From NCBI RefSeq assembly GCF_025631005.1, contig NZ_JAOTPL010000015.1, positions 18,553 to 82,552 on the forward strand: a DNA stretch of 64,000 nucleotides. Direction: 5' to 3'. Shown in pieces: positions 50,439 to 59,074 of this stretch; position 1 is the stretch's first letter; the number at the start of each line of letters is the position of its first letter. Below the pieces are notes generated by a model that made no database searches, was not told the DNA's origin, and worked only from the letters and a program-made list of their open reading frames with translations. The translations under genes and the position numbers were made by a program. The stretch comes from Haoranjiania flava. GTDB lineage: Bacteria > Bacteroidota > Bacteroidia > Chitinophagales > Chitinophagaceae.

Positions 50439-51782
50439 TTAATCTTTAGTACCCAGTATTGATTTTATTTTCTTTTCGTTGTCCAGTATCCTGTTTTTCA
50501 ATGGCGACAATGCCCATTGTGTTTTATATTTTGATGTTTTGTTCTTATCTCCTTTCACAAAAATAAACTCCAGCCAATCCAGGGCTTTCTGTGTCTGCAG
50601 CGCTTCGCTAAGCGGCACAAAGATAAATATGGTATCTCTATCAGCCTTCGCCATGATCTCTTCAATTACATGTGCATTGTTCAGCGAGCTGATGATCACG
50701 ATAGAAGGATGGCTGTCATGCAGGTAGCTTTTTAAATTGGTGTGTTTCTGCCAGTCGCTCACGCTGATCAGGTGTTTGAGCTTGGCATCGCTGTCTATAT
50801 CGGAAGAAAGGATATATTTATCACTTTGGTCTGAAATGAATCGAACGTTTGGATTAAATTTTTTCAATTCTGTATAAATGCTCCATACCATAGTTTTGTA
50901 ATGGTTCAGAAATGGTACCTGCACGGTTTCATTGTTGCTGATGTCAAAGCCCGCAAAGAAAGAAGCGAATAAATATATGTGCGAGGAGTAGGGGTCCACG
51001 CCTTCCGGCGTTCTTACCACCAGTTCCTTGTTTTTGGCATAGATCTTCCATACAATGCGGCGTATATCATCGTTTTCAAAGGTTTTATAATTCATATATT
51101 CGCCTTCTACTTTTTTGATCACATCAATCCTGCTGATAATATTTTCCGTTTTTTTGGGAGAAACTTTCTGCACTTCCACATCCAGATTTTTAGGCACGGA
51201 ACTAAACCGCTCAAAAGTATCCAGGTATAAAGCAAAGGAAAAAAACTGGAAAATATCTTCTACGAAAACAATGGCTTTATCAATCTTATATTCTTTTATT
51301 TCGGGCAGGTCCCATTTATAATTTCCTTTCAACGAGGTATTTAGCAACGGCCGTTCTTTTTCCAGTTCTGTAAGCTGGAATTTCGGCGAATACTCCTCTT
51401 CATTGTAGATAAGCCTGAATTTGATAAAGCCAAACAGCGGCCGCAACACCGGCTTAAGTTCTATTTCAAGATAATTATCATATTTAACGGAAGAACGTAT
51501 TTTAAAAACCACCTCGTTGCGTTTCTTTTGTATGAGCAGGTATATCCACGATATGAGTGCAGTAATGAAGGCAAAGCCAAGTATCATGAAACCGAATACC
51601 ACTGTCACTTTGAGCAATAATGTAAATATCTCGAAAACAGGCGTATCAGGTATCAGCGGCTTGCTTTTAAGCCAGCCGTAAGCCAGGAAAGAACCGAAGG
51701 CAAAAAGCAAAAAGTAAGGTGTGAACGGAAACAAGAATGCTATTTGCGGCAGTAGTTTTGTGATATTTGCTTTTCTTTGCAT
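50439..51782 (-). CDS. DUF58-family protein with two N-terminal membrane segments
   Basis: A 447-residue protein from ATG 51782 (MQRKANITK). Two hydrophobic helices (about 10-30 and 45-75) precede a beta-rich region and the DUF58 signature F-E-N-D-D-I-R-R-I-V-W-K-I-Y-A-K-N-K-E-L-V-V-R-T-P-E-G (about 215-240). A vWA-like fold with D-x-S motifs follows. DUF58 proteins always go with MoxR ATPases and transglutaminases, and are probably the substrate-binding or scaffold part of that system. It is the first gene of the operon; a TAATTTTG box (51795-51802, minus) lies about 13 bases before the ATG and rules out a TTG further upstream. Confidence 0.88.
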   Translation of the reverse strand: MQRKANITKLLPQIAFLFPFTPYFLLFAFGSFLAYGWLKSKPLIPDTPVFEIFTLLLKVTVVFGFMILGFAFITALISWIYLLIQKKRNEVVFKIRSSVKYDNYLEIELKPVLRPLFGFIKFRLIYNEEEYSPKFQLTELEKERPLLNTSLKGNYKWDLPEIKEYKIDKAIVFVEDIFQFFSFALYLDTFERFSSVPKNLDVEVQKVSPKKTENIISRIDVIKKVEGEYMNYKTFENDDIRRIVWKIYAKNKELVVRTPEGVDPYSSHIYLFASFFAGFDISNNETVQVPFLNHYKTMVWSIYTELKKFNPNVRFISDQSDKYILSSDIDSDAKLKHLISVSDWQKHTNLKSYLHDSHPSIVIISSLNNAHVIEEIMAKADRDTIFIFVPLSEALQTQKALDWLEFIFVKGDKNKTSKYKTQWALSPLKNRILDNEKKIKSILGTKD

Positions 51783-51794
51783 AATGGATTGATG

Positions 51795-51802
51795 CAAAAT
51801 TA
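51795..51802 (-). promoter_or_regulatory. -7 box of the DUF58/transglutaminase/MoxR operon
   Basis: TAATTTTG on the minus strand with 12 bases to the ATG at 51782. It is the only clear promoter for the four-gene operon of 44831-51782 and fixes the start of the first gene. Confidence 0.6.
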
Positions 51803-51891
51803 TTTAAACTAATTGTCTTATTAAAAAAAATCATTCGGCTTGCAGTACTTTCTGCTTGTTTATTCACCAATCCTTGTTTTCTTTGCAAAGT

Positions 51892-52797
51892 ATGAGCCAA
51901 GAAATGATACATTACAGCAAGTGTCCGGCCTGTGCGAGCCATGATATACGCTATGTTTTAAGCGCAAAAGACTACACGGTAAGCAAGGAAATATACGAAA
52001 TTTGGGAATGTAAAGCTTGCACCCTGCGCTTTACGCAACATGTACCGAATGCCGCTAACATCGGCAGGTATTACAAAGCCGAGCAGTATGTGTCTCATAC
52101 AGATACCCGTAAAGGCCTTATCAATAAACTGTATCATTTGGTGCGCGAGCGCACACTGAAACAAAAGCTGCGGCTGATCCGTAAGGAATCTGCACTGAAG
52201 AAAGGATCTCTGCTGGACATTGGCGCGGGCACAGGCGCTTTCGCCTCCCGGGCAGCAAGGGCAGGCTGGCAGGTTACCGGGCTGGAGCCTGATGCAGACG
52301 CGAGGGTTGTAGCCAAAGACAAGTTTGGCATCACATTGCAAGCTTCAGAAGAGTTGTACGCTCTTCCGCCGGAGAGCATGGATGTGATCAGCATGTGGCA
52401 TGTGCTGGAACATGTACATGACCTGCATGGCTACATGCAGGGATTGCAAAAGATCTTAAAGCAGCGCGGTGTACTGGTGATAGCGGTACCTAATTACACC
52501 AGCTACGATGCTGAAACTTACCGGGAGCTTTGGGCGGCGTATGACGTGCCCAGGCATCTCTACCATTTCTCGCCATTGAGCATAAAGCAACTGATGAGCG
52601 CTTATCAAATGGAAGTAGTAAAAACTTACCCCATGAAGTACGACAGCTATTATGTAAGCATGCTGAGTGAGAAGTACAAGCGAGGGTACGACAGCTTCCT
52701 GGATGCATTCCGGATGGGGCTGAAATCAAATGCTATGGCCAAAGGTGATCCGGAAAAGTTCAGTTCTGTTATTTATATCATCAGGAGAAAACCGTAG
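51892..52797 (+). CDS. Class I SAM-dependent methyltransferase with N-terminal zinc-finger-like segment
   Basis: A 301-residue protein. The N-terminus has two pairs of cysteines (C-P-A-C and, 30 residues on, C-K-A-C) that probably bind zinc. The methyltransferase fold follows, with L-L-D-I-G-A-G-T-G-A-F-A (SAM-binding motif I), L-E-P-D-A (motif II) and V-I-S-M-W-H-V-L-E-H-V-H-D-L (motif IV). Proteins of this type methylate sugars or small molecules, sometimes in surface polysaccharide synthesis. The ATG 51892 is chosen; the TTG at 51856 would lengthen it without adding a domain. It is divergent from the DUF58 gene. Confidence 0.85.
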   Translation: MSQEMIHYSKCPACASHDIRYVLSAKDYTVSKEIYEIWECKACTLRFTQHVPNAANIGRYYKAEQYVSHTDTRKGLINKLYHLVRERTLKQKLRLIRKESALKKGSLLDIGAGTGAFASRAARAGWQVTGLEPDADARVVAKDKFGITLQASEELYALPPESMDVISMWHVLEHVHDLHGYMQGLQKILKQRGVLVIAVPNYTSYDAETYRELWAAYDVPRHLYHFSPLSIKQLMSAYQMEVVKTYPMKYDSYYVSMLSEKYKRGYDSFLDAFRMGLKSNAMAKGDPEKFSSVIYIIRRKP

Positions 52798-52933
52798 ACT
52801 GCTATTCGGTCCCGGATGGTTTTCTATTGCTAAAGGCGGGACGTTTTGCAGAAAGTCATCTGTAAATACGGATGCCGTGCACTGCGGCAAAAAGTGAAGG
52901 GTGATGATGTCATCTAGCTTTTTACGCCGTATT

Positions 52934-53296
52934 TCATGAATCCTGCATAACAAATGCTTTCCCGTACTCTTTTTCATCAAAGCCAAGTGCAATTATTTCA
53001 CCGTCTTTTTCTACCAGCGGCCTTTTGATCAGCGATGTCTTTTCCGTTAACAGTTCCAATACTTTTTGTTGGTCTGAAACAGACGATTTGGTTGCATCGT
53101 CAAGCAAGCGCCAGGTAGTACCTTTCCGGTTGATGAGGTTTTCGTAACCGGTCTGGCCTGCCCATGCTCTTAATTTCTGTTTGCCTATGCCGCTTTTTTT
53201 ATAATCGTGGAACGTATATTCAATGCCGTTGCTGTCTAAGAAAGCCAGTGCTTTCTTCACAGTATTACAATTCCTGATGCCGTAAACAGTTACCAT
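52934..53296 (-). CDS. ArsC/Spx-family protein
   Basis: A 120-residue protein with the Spx/ArsC-like thioredoxin fold: V-Y-G-I-R-N-C-N-T-V-K-K-A (C10, with the second Cys of a CxxC pair absent), F-H-D-Y-K-K-S and L-I-K-R-P-L-V-E-K-D-G-E-I-I-A-L-G-F near the end. It belongs to the YffB/Spx-like branch. It could be an arsenate-reductase-like enzyme or a regulator that binds RNA polymerase; with only one Cys an arsenate reductase needing glutathione is possible. It starts two bases behind the stop of pdxJ and is probably co-transcribed with it. Confidence 0.85.
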   Translation of the reverse strand: MVTVYGIRNCNTVKKALAFLDSNGIEYTFHDYKKSGIGKQKLRAWAGQTGYENLINRKGTTWRLLDDATKSSVSDQQKVLELLTEKTSLIKRPLVEKDGEIIALGFDEKEYGKAFVMQDS

Positions 53297-53298
53297 AC

Positions 53299-54021
53299 TT
53301 ATTGTTTATTTAATTGCCGTTTATACATCTGCACCGTATTTTCCAGGCCGTAGTAAAGAGCATCGGATATCAATGCATGTCCGATAGAAACTTCATCCAG
53401 GAAAGGGATGCACTGGTTAAAATAGCAAAGGTTCTCCAAGTCAAGGTCATGGCCTGCATTTAGCCCTAAACCTATATTCTGTGCGGTTTCCGCAGCTTTG
53501 ATGTATGCTTTTACTGCCTTTTCTTTATCCTTTCCGAAATTTTTTGCATAGCTTTCTGTATACAGCTCCACGCGGTCTGTACCTGTATCTTTGGCATGCT
53601 TTACCATTTCCTCATCGGGATCTACAAAAATGCTTACACGAATGCCCGCTTCTTTAAACAGGTTTACCATCTCCGTAAGATATGCTTTGTGTTCAATAGT
53701 GTTCCAGCCGTGGTTGCTGGTTATCTGGTTGAGCGCATCAGGTACCAGCGTTACCTGGGCAGGCTTTGTTTCCAGTACAAGCTCTACGAACTTTTGCTCG
53801 CGGCAATTCCCTTCAATGTTCAGTTCTACGTGTAAATTTTGTTTAAGTTCACGCACGTCGTTGTATCGGATATGGCGTTCATCCGGCCGGGGATGAACAG
53901 TTATGCCATCGGCGCCAAATCTTTCTATGTCTAAAGCTGCTTGGAGCACATTGGGGATGTTTCCCCCGCGGCTGTTGCGCAAAGTGGCTATCTTATTGAT
54001 GTTTACGCTAAGTGTAGTCAT
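53299..54021 (-). CDS. pdxJ: Pyridoxine 5'-phosphate synthase
   Basis: Condenses 1-deoxyxylulose 5-phosphate with 3-hydroxy-1-aminoacetone phosphate to make pyridoxine phosphate. Its 240 residues are normal. It opens T-T-L-S-V-N-I-N-K-I-A-T-L-R-N-S-R-G, has D-G-I-T-V-H-P-R-P-D-E-R-H-I-R (catalytic His), E-L-N-I-E-G-N and N-A-G-H-D-L-D-L-E-N-L at the phosphate site, and S-I-G-H-A-L-I-S near the end. Together with the neighbouring PLP-dependent genes it marks vitamin B6 use. The following gene starts two bases on. Confidence 0.95.
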   Translation of the reverse strand: MTTLSVNINKIATLRNSRGGNIPNVLQAALDIERFGADGITVHPRPDERHIRYNDVRELKQNLHVELNIEGNCREQKFVELVLETKPAQVTLVPDALNQITSNHGWNTIEHKAYLTEMVNLFKEAGIRVSIFVDPDEEMVKHAKDTGTDRVELYTESYAKNFGKDKEKAVKAYIKAAETAQNIGLGLNAGHDLDLENLCYFNQCIPFLDEVSIGHALISDALYYGLENTVQMYKRQLNKQ

Positions 54022-54101
54022 GTTTTTTCAAATAATTACTGCAAAGATAAATTTTTGAAAAGATTTATATGTAATTTGGAAGTCAGAAACCATACAGGCT
54101 T

Positions 54102-54695
54102 ATGTTTGAACAGATAAAAAATTATATCAATAAATGCGAAGTATTTTCAGAAGAAGAAATTTTATTTTTCCAGCAAAGCCTTTCCAGGCATGTAGTGCCT
54201 AAAAAAACGTTGCTGCTGCGCGATGGTGAAGTATGCCATGCAGAGATATTTGTACTGAAAGGTTGCCTTAAATCTTATTTTATTGATGATAACGGTTTCG
54301 AGGTAATACTTACTTTTGCCGTGGAAAACTGGTGGGCCAGTGATATGAAAAGCTTTACGGAACGCGTGCCCAGCAATATGTTCATAGAAACCATTGAAGA
54401 TAGCGAACTGCTGTACCTTACCTATGAAAAGAAGGAAACATTGCTGGCAAAATATCCGCGCTTTGAGCGGGTGTTCAGGTTAATGGTACAGAGGCACCTG
54501 GTTACGTACCAGGAGAGGCTTTTTAAAAATATTTCTGCACCTGCCAAGACGCGATACCTGGATTTTATTGAAAAATACCCGGATTTACCGCAAAGAGTGC
54601 CGCAGCATCTTATTGCTTCGTACATTGGTATTTCGCCGGAGTTTTTAAGTAAAATTCGTAAAGAGCTGGCTGCTACAGGACGCTACATTTCTTAA
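54102..54695 (+). CDS. Crp/Fnr-family transcriptional regulator
   Basis: A 197-residue regulator. The N-terminal cyclic-nucleotide-binding-type beta roll (about 1-115, E-I-F-V-L-K-G-C-L-K-S-Y) lacks a clear phosphate-binding R/S pair for cAMP. The C-terminal winged helix contains R-V-P-Q-H-L-I-A-S-Y-I-G-I-S-P-E-F-L-S-K-I-R-K-E-L. No cysteine set typical of an FNR-type Fe-S sensor stands out. It is transcribed on the same strand as the pirin and FMN-reductase genes that follow after 71 bases, so it may control them. The signal is unknown. Confidence 0.88.
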   Translation: MFEQIKNYINKCEVFSEEEILFFQQSLSRHVVPKKTLLLRDGEVCHAEIFVLKGCLKSYFIDDNGFEVILTFAVENWWASDMKSFTERVPSNMFIETIEDSELLYLTYEKKETLLAKYPRFERVFRLMVQRHLVTYQERLFKNISAPAKTRYLDFIEKYPDLPQRVPQHLIASYIGISPEFLSKIRKELAATGRYIS

Positions 54696-54766
54696 TCTGG
54701 TTCAATGGAAAGGGTAGCCGGTTGCCTTAATTTTGTGTTTTAAACAAAAAAAAGGAGCATTACATT

Positions 54767-55489
54767 ATGGCACAAACAATATTACATAAAGCAAATGAAA
54801 GAGGCAGCCGGGATCATGGCTGGCTGAAGACAAAATATTCCTTCAGCTTTTCTGATTATTACGATCCTCAAAAAATACATTTCGGTGCATTGAGAGTGTT
54901 GAATGAAGATATTATTGCCGCAGGCATGGGCTTCGGCACACACCCGCATGACAATATGGAGATCATTACCATACCTTTGGAAGGCGCACTGGCACATAAA
55001 GACAGCATGGGCAATGCCAGTATCATCCGGCATGGGGAGATCCAGGTAATGAGTGCAGGCAGCGGCATCACCCACAGTGAGTTTAATGCCAATGAAGATG
55101 CTACGGTTAAGCTGCTGCAGATATGGGTGTTTCCTGATAAAAAGAATGTAACACCACGCTACGGCCAGCTTGAAATAGACCTTGCACAAATGCACAACAA
55201 CCTGTTGCAACTTGTTTCCCCCTACCCGGAAGATGAGGGTTTATGGATACACCAGCATGCATGGTTCTTTATGGGCAGGTTTGATGAACATGTTGAGAAA
55301 GAATATGCTTTCAGGAAGCAGGGCAACGGCGTTTATGTTTTCGTGATCAACGGCTCATTCACGGTAAATGGCGTGAATCTTGATGATAGGGACGCATTGG
55401 GCCTCTGGGATACAAATAAGATTTCAATACAAACCAATAAGGCAGATTCGCAGATTTTGCTGATGGAAGTGCCGATGGAATTTGACTAA
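54767..55489 (+). CDS. Pirin-family protein
   Basis: A 240-residue bicupin of the pirin family. The first cupin has the metal set in G-T-H-P-H-D-N-M-E-I-I-T (His, His and Glu), and G-S-G-I-T-H-S-E holds a further His. Some members are quercetinases; others are regulators. A TAATTTTG promoter box at 54728-54735 lies 30 bases upstream. It is followed by an NAD(P)H-dependent reductase gene after 29 bases, in line with a redox or detoxification unit controlled by the Crp-like regulator upstream. Confidence 0.9.
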   Translation: MAQTILHKANERGSRDHGWLKTKYSFSFSDYYDPQKIHFGALRVLNEDIIAAGMGFGTHPHDNMEIITIPLEGALAHKDSMGNASIIRHGEIQVMSAGSGITHSEFNANEDATVKLLQIWVFPDKKNVTPRYGQLEIDLAQMHNNLLQLVSPYPEDEGLWIHQHAWFFMGRFDEHVEKEYAFRKQGNGVYVFVINGSFTVNGVNLDDRDALGLWDTNKISIQTNKADSQILLMEVPMEFD

Positions 55490-55518
55490 GTAAACAATAA
55501 ATAAAGTATAAAATAAGC

Positions 55519-56049
55519 ATGAGAAAAATTGTGGCTTTTGCCGGAAGTAACAGTAAAAAATCAATTAACAGGAAACTGATAGATTATGTTGTAAAAAACG
55601 TAGAAGGTTATGAAACAGAAGTGCTGGACCTGAACGATTATGAAATGCCGATATTCAGTCTGGAAAGAGAGCAGGAGTTAGGTAAGCATGAGCTTGCACA
55701 AAAGTTCATAGACAGGCTGTCTACCGCTGATATTATTATCGCATCATTAGCAGAATACAACGGTTCCTATACATCGGCTTTTAAAAATGTTTTAGACTGG
55801 TGTTCGCGCATTAAAAAAGAAGTGTTTGCCCACAAGCCAATGCTGTTGATGTGTGCCACAACCAGTGCTGGCGGCGGTAAAAGCGTTTTGGACGCGGCCA
55901 AACTCCGCTTTACCATTATGAGCGCAGACATACAAGAGGTTTTCTCGCTGCCGTCGTACAAACTTACATTTGATGAAGTGGCTGATGAAATTAGCGATGA
56001 AACAAAGAAGAAGGAGCTGATGAAAATTATAGAAAAAGTTTTTGGATGA
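55519..56049 (+). CDS. NAD(P)H-dependent FMN reductase
   Basis: A 176-residue flavodoxin-fold protein. The FMN phosphate loop is V-A-F-A-G-S-N-S-K-K-S-I-N (about 5-17), and S-L-A-E-Y-N-G-S-Y-T-S-A-F-K-N-V-L-D-W near 82-98 is the second FMN contact of the NADPH-dependent FMN reductase (azoreductase-like) family. Such enzymes reduce quinones, azo compounds or chromate. It lies in the pirin gene cluster and its stop overlaps nothing; the next gene starts two bases later. Confidence 0.92.
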   Translation: MRKIVAFAGSNSKKSINRKLIDYVVKNVEGYETEVLDLNDYEMPIFSLEREQELGKHELAQKFIDRLSTADIIIASLAEYNGSYTSAFKNVLDWCSRIKKEVFAHKPMLLMCATTSAGGGKSVLDAAKLRFTIMSADIQEVFSLPSYKLTFDEVADEISDETKKKELMKIIEKVFG

Positions 56050-56050
56050 T

Positions 56051-56362
56051 ATGCATGTCCTGGTGATTACACAGCAAAGCGCAGAAGACCTGCCTGTAAT
56101 ACATGTACACGATGTGGAAGCGGCAATTGAGAAATTGTATGCCTCTACATTTGATATTGTGATCATAGGCAATGATGTACGTAAAGCAGATGAAAATAAA
56201 TTCAGGAAGATCCTGTCCATGCAGAACTATGAGATTTTGGTGGTAAACCAGCAGGCAGAGCCCTTAAAGTTCACGCTGGCGCAATCAAAATTTATGCTGA
56301 ACAATTACAGGCATGCAAAGGGAGGCGTTTCATTCAATGATGCTCATGATAAAATTCCATAA
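56051..56362 (+). CDS. Small protein of unknown function
   Basis: A 103-residue protein beginning M-H-V-L-V-I-T-Q-Q-S-A. The pattern of beta strands and helices (T-F-D-I-V-I-I-G-N-D-V, Y-E-I-L-V-V-N) suggests a small alpha/beta fold, perhaps like a receiver or a PTS-like domain. Its ATG lies one base after the stop of the FMN reductase, and its end overlaps the start of the comF-like gene by 26 bases, so translation is coupled on both sides. No function is recognised. A TTG nine bases earlier is an alternative start. Confidence 0.7.
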   Translation: MHVLVITQQSAEDLPVIHVHDVEAAIEKLYASTFDIVIIGNDVRKADENKFRKILSMQNYEILVVNQQAEPLKFTLAQSKFMLNNYRHAKGGVSFNDAHDKIP

Positions 56363-57044
56363 TTACCTGAAAGATTTTTTGCACCTGGTATACCCTGAAG
56401 TGTGTATGGGATGCGGTTCCGACGAGGTCTCCGGCGAGCAGCTGCTGTGTGCACAATGCTTTCACAGCCTTCCTGCCACGGGTTTCTTTGGCATGGAAGA
56501 TAATCCTGTTGCCCAGAAATTTTACGGCCGGGAGAAAATAGTACATGCTGCCAGCGCCTACTTTTACAGCAAAGATTCCCTGATACAAAGATTGCTGGCT
56601 GCTCTGAAATATAAGCAAGACAAGCATTGCGGCAGATACCTGGGGAGTTTATTGCTCAATCAAATGCTGCAATCGGAGTGGCTGGCCGATATTGACCTGC
56701 TGATACCTCTGCCATTAAGCAAAGAAAGAAAGTTTCAGCGGGGCTACAACCAGTCAACCCTGCTTGCAGAGCCAATGAGCCAAAAAACGGGCGTGCCCAT
56801 TGATGAAGAGGTGGTGGTAAGAACAGTGAATACAGAAACCCAAACCCACAAAAGCCGAGAAGAACGCTGGAATTCCATGCAAAACATCTTCCGGGTTACA
56901 GATGCAGACAAGCTAAAAGACAAACATGTACTAGTAATTGACGATGTGCTGACCACAGGCGCCACCATGGAAGTTTTGTGCAATACCATTTTGCGTGTAC
57001 CGCGTGTACAGGTAAGCGTAGCTACTTTTGCCTGTGCTATGTGA
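56337..57044 (+). CDS. ComF-like phosphoribosyltransferase-fold protein
   Basis: A 235-residue protein of the ComF family. The N-terminal zinc-finger-like part has C-M-G-C-G-S-D-E-V-x(5)-L-L-C-A-Q-C, with two CxxC pairs. The C-terminal phosphoribosyltransferase domain has R-G-Y-N-Q-S-T-L-L-A and the PRPP loop V-L-V-I-D-D-V-L-T-T-G-A-T. ComF proteins take part in DNA uptake and recombination at the cytosolic side. No other competence gene is near. ATG 56337 is the best of several starts (ATG ATG CTC ATG). Confidence 0.9.
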   Translation: MMLMIKFHNYLKDFLHLVYPEVCMGCGSDEVSGEQLLCAQCFHSLPATGFFGMEDNPVAQKFYGREKIVHAASAYFYSKDSLIQRLLAALKYKQDKHCGRYLGSLLLNQMLQSEWLADIDLLIPLPLSKERKFQRGYNQSTLLAEPMSQKTGVPIDEEVVVRTVNTETQTHKSREERWNSMQNIFRVTDADKLKDKHVLVIDDVLTTGATMEVLCNTILRVPRVQVSVATFACAM

Positions 57045-57216
57045 TTTTGACCTTGTACTATGTAACACACACAATATATATGATGGATACCGCCATAATT
57101 TAAGTAGCAGTGCTATTCAAGTTGAATAATATTTTATTCTCCTACTTTATTTTTGTTTTCTTATTTTTGATTGTCAGGCTGCGGTATTGCGGCCATTCAT
57201 AAAAAACTATTCTACT
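57045..57216. other. Spacer with a 15-base palindrome
   Basis: About 170 bases between the comF-like gene and the peroxidase. TATTCAA-G-TTGAATA (57114-57128) is a perfect inverted repeat about 90 bases before the peroxidase start and could be an operator. Confidence 0.35.
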
Positions 57217-57798
57217 ATGAAGATCAAAATTATATCCATATTTTCCTCTGCCTTGCTGTTTTTATTCACAGGCTGTGCGCAGGGTAAGCAAAAGCATGCA
57301 CCTAAAGAACTTATCAATGATACTACGCCTTCGATCCACCGTTTTAGCGTAGAATCACTTTCCGGTGAAACCATTGATTTTTCCCAATACAAAGGAAAAT
57401 ATATACTGGTGGTAAACACCGCTTCCAAATGTGGTTTTACGCCGCAATATAAAGACCTGGAAGAAATGTATAAAACTTATGGAGACAAGCTTGTGGTGGT
57501 TGGCTTCCCTTCAGATAATTTTGCCGGCCAGGAGTTTGGCAGCAATGCAGAGATTGCCAGCTTCTGCGAAAAAAACTATGGTGTTACTTTCCCCCTTACG
57601 ATCAAGGTTGATGTGAAAGGCAACAATACCACACCGGTTTATCAGTTCCTTACCCAAAAGTCTCAAAACGGCGTGCTTGATGCAGAGATCAAATGGAATT
57701 TCAATAAATTCCTGCTGGATAAAGAAGGCAGGCTGCTTGCCTATTTCCCCAGTAAAGTGAAACCAAATGATCCTGAAGTTTTAAAATATATTCAATAG
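57217..57798 (+). CDS. Glutathione peroxidase-family lipoprotein
   Basis: A 193-residue peroxidase. M-K-I-K-I-I-S-I-F-S-S-A-L-L-F-L-F-T-G-C is a lipoprotein signal with the anchor at C20, so the enzyme sits in the periplasm on a membrane. The thioredoxin-like domain has N-T-A-S-K-C-G-F-T-P-Q-Y with the peroxidatic Cys C72 (no selenocysteine), F-P-S-D-N-F-A-G-Q-E and I-K-W-N-F-N-K-F-L, the Gln and Trp of the catalytic tetrad. It probably reduces lipid or other hydroperoxides with thioredoxin-type donors. Start chosen for the signal peptide. Confidence 0.92.
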   Translation: MKIKIISIFSSALLFLFTGCAQGKQKHAPKELINDTTPSIHRFSVESLSGETIDFSQYKGKYILVVNTASKCGFTPQYKDLEEMYKTYGDKLVVVGFPSDNFAGQEFGSNAEIASFCEKNYGVTFPLTIKVDVKGNNTTPVYQFLTQKSQNGVLDAEIKWNFNKFLLDKEGRLLAYFPSKVKPNDPEVLKYIQ

Positions 57799-57800
57799 CC

Positions 57801-59000
57801 ATGCGGTTTTCAGAAGTTGTAGGCCAGCAGGAAGTCAAAAACCGCCTGCTTGACATGGTTGCGCAGAACCGGCTGAGCCATGCTTTATTGTTTTTAGGAA
57901 AAGAGGGTAGCGGTGCCTTGCAGTTAGCCATAGCATTTGCGCAGTACATTACCTGTGAAAAAATTCAACAGCAGTCACAACCGGATGCCGGCGCATCATT
58001 GTTTGGCGACCCGGAACCTGCACAGGCTGTATCTCCGGAAGATGCATGCGGTGTATGCGCTGCCTGTATCAAGTCGCAGCAGCTGATCCATCCCGACATT
58101 CATTTCTCATTCCCCGTGATCCCTAAGAAAAGCGGTGATAAGCCACTCAGCAGCGAGTACATCAAAGATTTCCGGGAATTTATTACCAACTTTCCTTATG
58201 GCAATGTATTTGACTGGCTGCAGTCCATCGGCGCAGAAAATAAACAGGGTAATATCACTGCCGAAGAGTGTAATGACATCATCAGGAAGCTGAGCTTAAA
58301 AAGCTTTGAAAGCGAATATAAGATCCTTATTGTATGGATGCCTGAATACCTGCGCAAGGAAGGCAATAAGCTGCTGAAGCTGATAGAAGAGCCTCCTGCC
58401 AAAACACTGTTTATTCTTGTGGCAGAAAATGAAGACCAGATACTGCCCACCATTTTAAGCCGTTGCCAGCTTATAAAAATACCGGCTTTAAAAACGGAAA
58501 CTATTTCTGCAGCATTGCAGCAAAACGGGCTGGAGCCACAAAAAGCCCTGCAGTTGGCAAGCCTGTCTGAAGGCAATTACCGCAAGGCTATTGAGTTGCT
58601 CAATAATGCCGATGATGATTGGGAAGAACTGCTGCGCAACTGGCTGAATGTGACTTTGCAGAATTTGCCGGCTAAACAAATCGACTGGATAGAAGAGGTA
58701 AATAAGCTGGGCCGTGAAAAGCAGAAGAAATTCCTGCACTATTTTTCCCACCTGCTGGAGCAAAGCCTCAGGCTGAGCGTGCTGGGCGCAGCAAACGTGC
58801 TGATGCCGGATAATGAAAAAGATTTTGTGCTGCGTCTTAATAAAATTGCTTCGTTTGGACAGCAGGAAGTGATCTCCAAAGAGCTGGATAATGCTATTTA
58901 TTACATTGAGCGCAATGCCAATGCAAAGATGCTCTTCCATGCACTTACGATCAAGCTGAAATATATAATTAAAAATAAAACATTAATTTTGGCAGAATAA
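57801..59000 (+). CDS. holB: DNA polymerase III delta' subunit
   Basis: The 399-residue subunit of the clamp loader. It opens M-R-F-S-E-V-V-G-Q-Q-E-V-K-N-R-L and has an AAA+ domain whose P-loop reads G-K-E-G-S-G-A-L, lacking the Lys needed for nucleotide binding; this is usual for delta'. A zinc-binding set of four Cys is seen as Y-I-T-C, then D-A-C-G-V-C-A-A-C. The C-terminal collar domain follows. It starts two bases behind the peroxidase gene, and ricT lies 74 bases downstream; this gene order is common in Bacteroidota. Confidence 0.9.
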   Translation: MRFSEVVGQQEVKNRLLDMVAQNRLSHALLFLGKEGSGALQLAIAFAQYITCEKIQQQSQPDAGASLFGDPEPAQAVSPEDACGVCAACIKSQQLIHPDIHFSFPVIPKKSGDKPLSSEYIKDFREFITNFPYGNVFDWLQSIGAENKQGNITAEECNDIIRKLSLKSFESEYKILIVWMPEYLRKEGNKLLKLIEEPPAKTLFILVAENEDQILPTILSRCQLIKIPALKTETISAALQQNGLEPQKALQLASLSEGNYRKAIELLNNADDDWEELLRNWLNVTLQNLPAKQIDWIEEVNKLGREKQKKFLHYFSHLLEQSLRLSVLGAANVLMPDNEKDFVLRLNKIASFGQQEVISKELDNAIYYIERNANAKMLFHALTIKLKYIIKNKTLILAE

Positions 59001-59074
59001 CCCGCAGGGTAAGCGTTGCGGATAAGGATCCGGGTTGTATTTAATTTTTAATTTTTTTAATCTCTGTTATAAAG

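Noticed and set aside
59003..59042. Hairpin AACCCG...CGGGTT behind holB as a terminator
   Set aside because: Six-base arms with a 22-base loop and an A/T mix rather than a T-run make it too weak to call.
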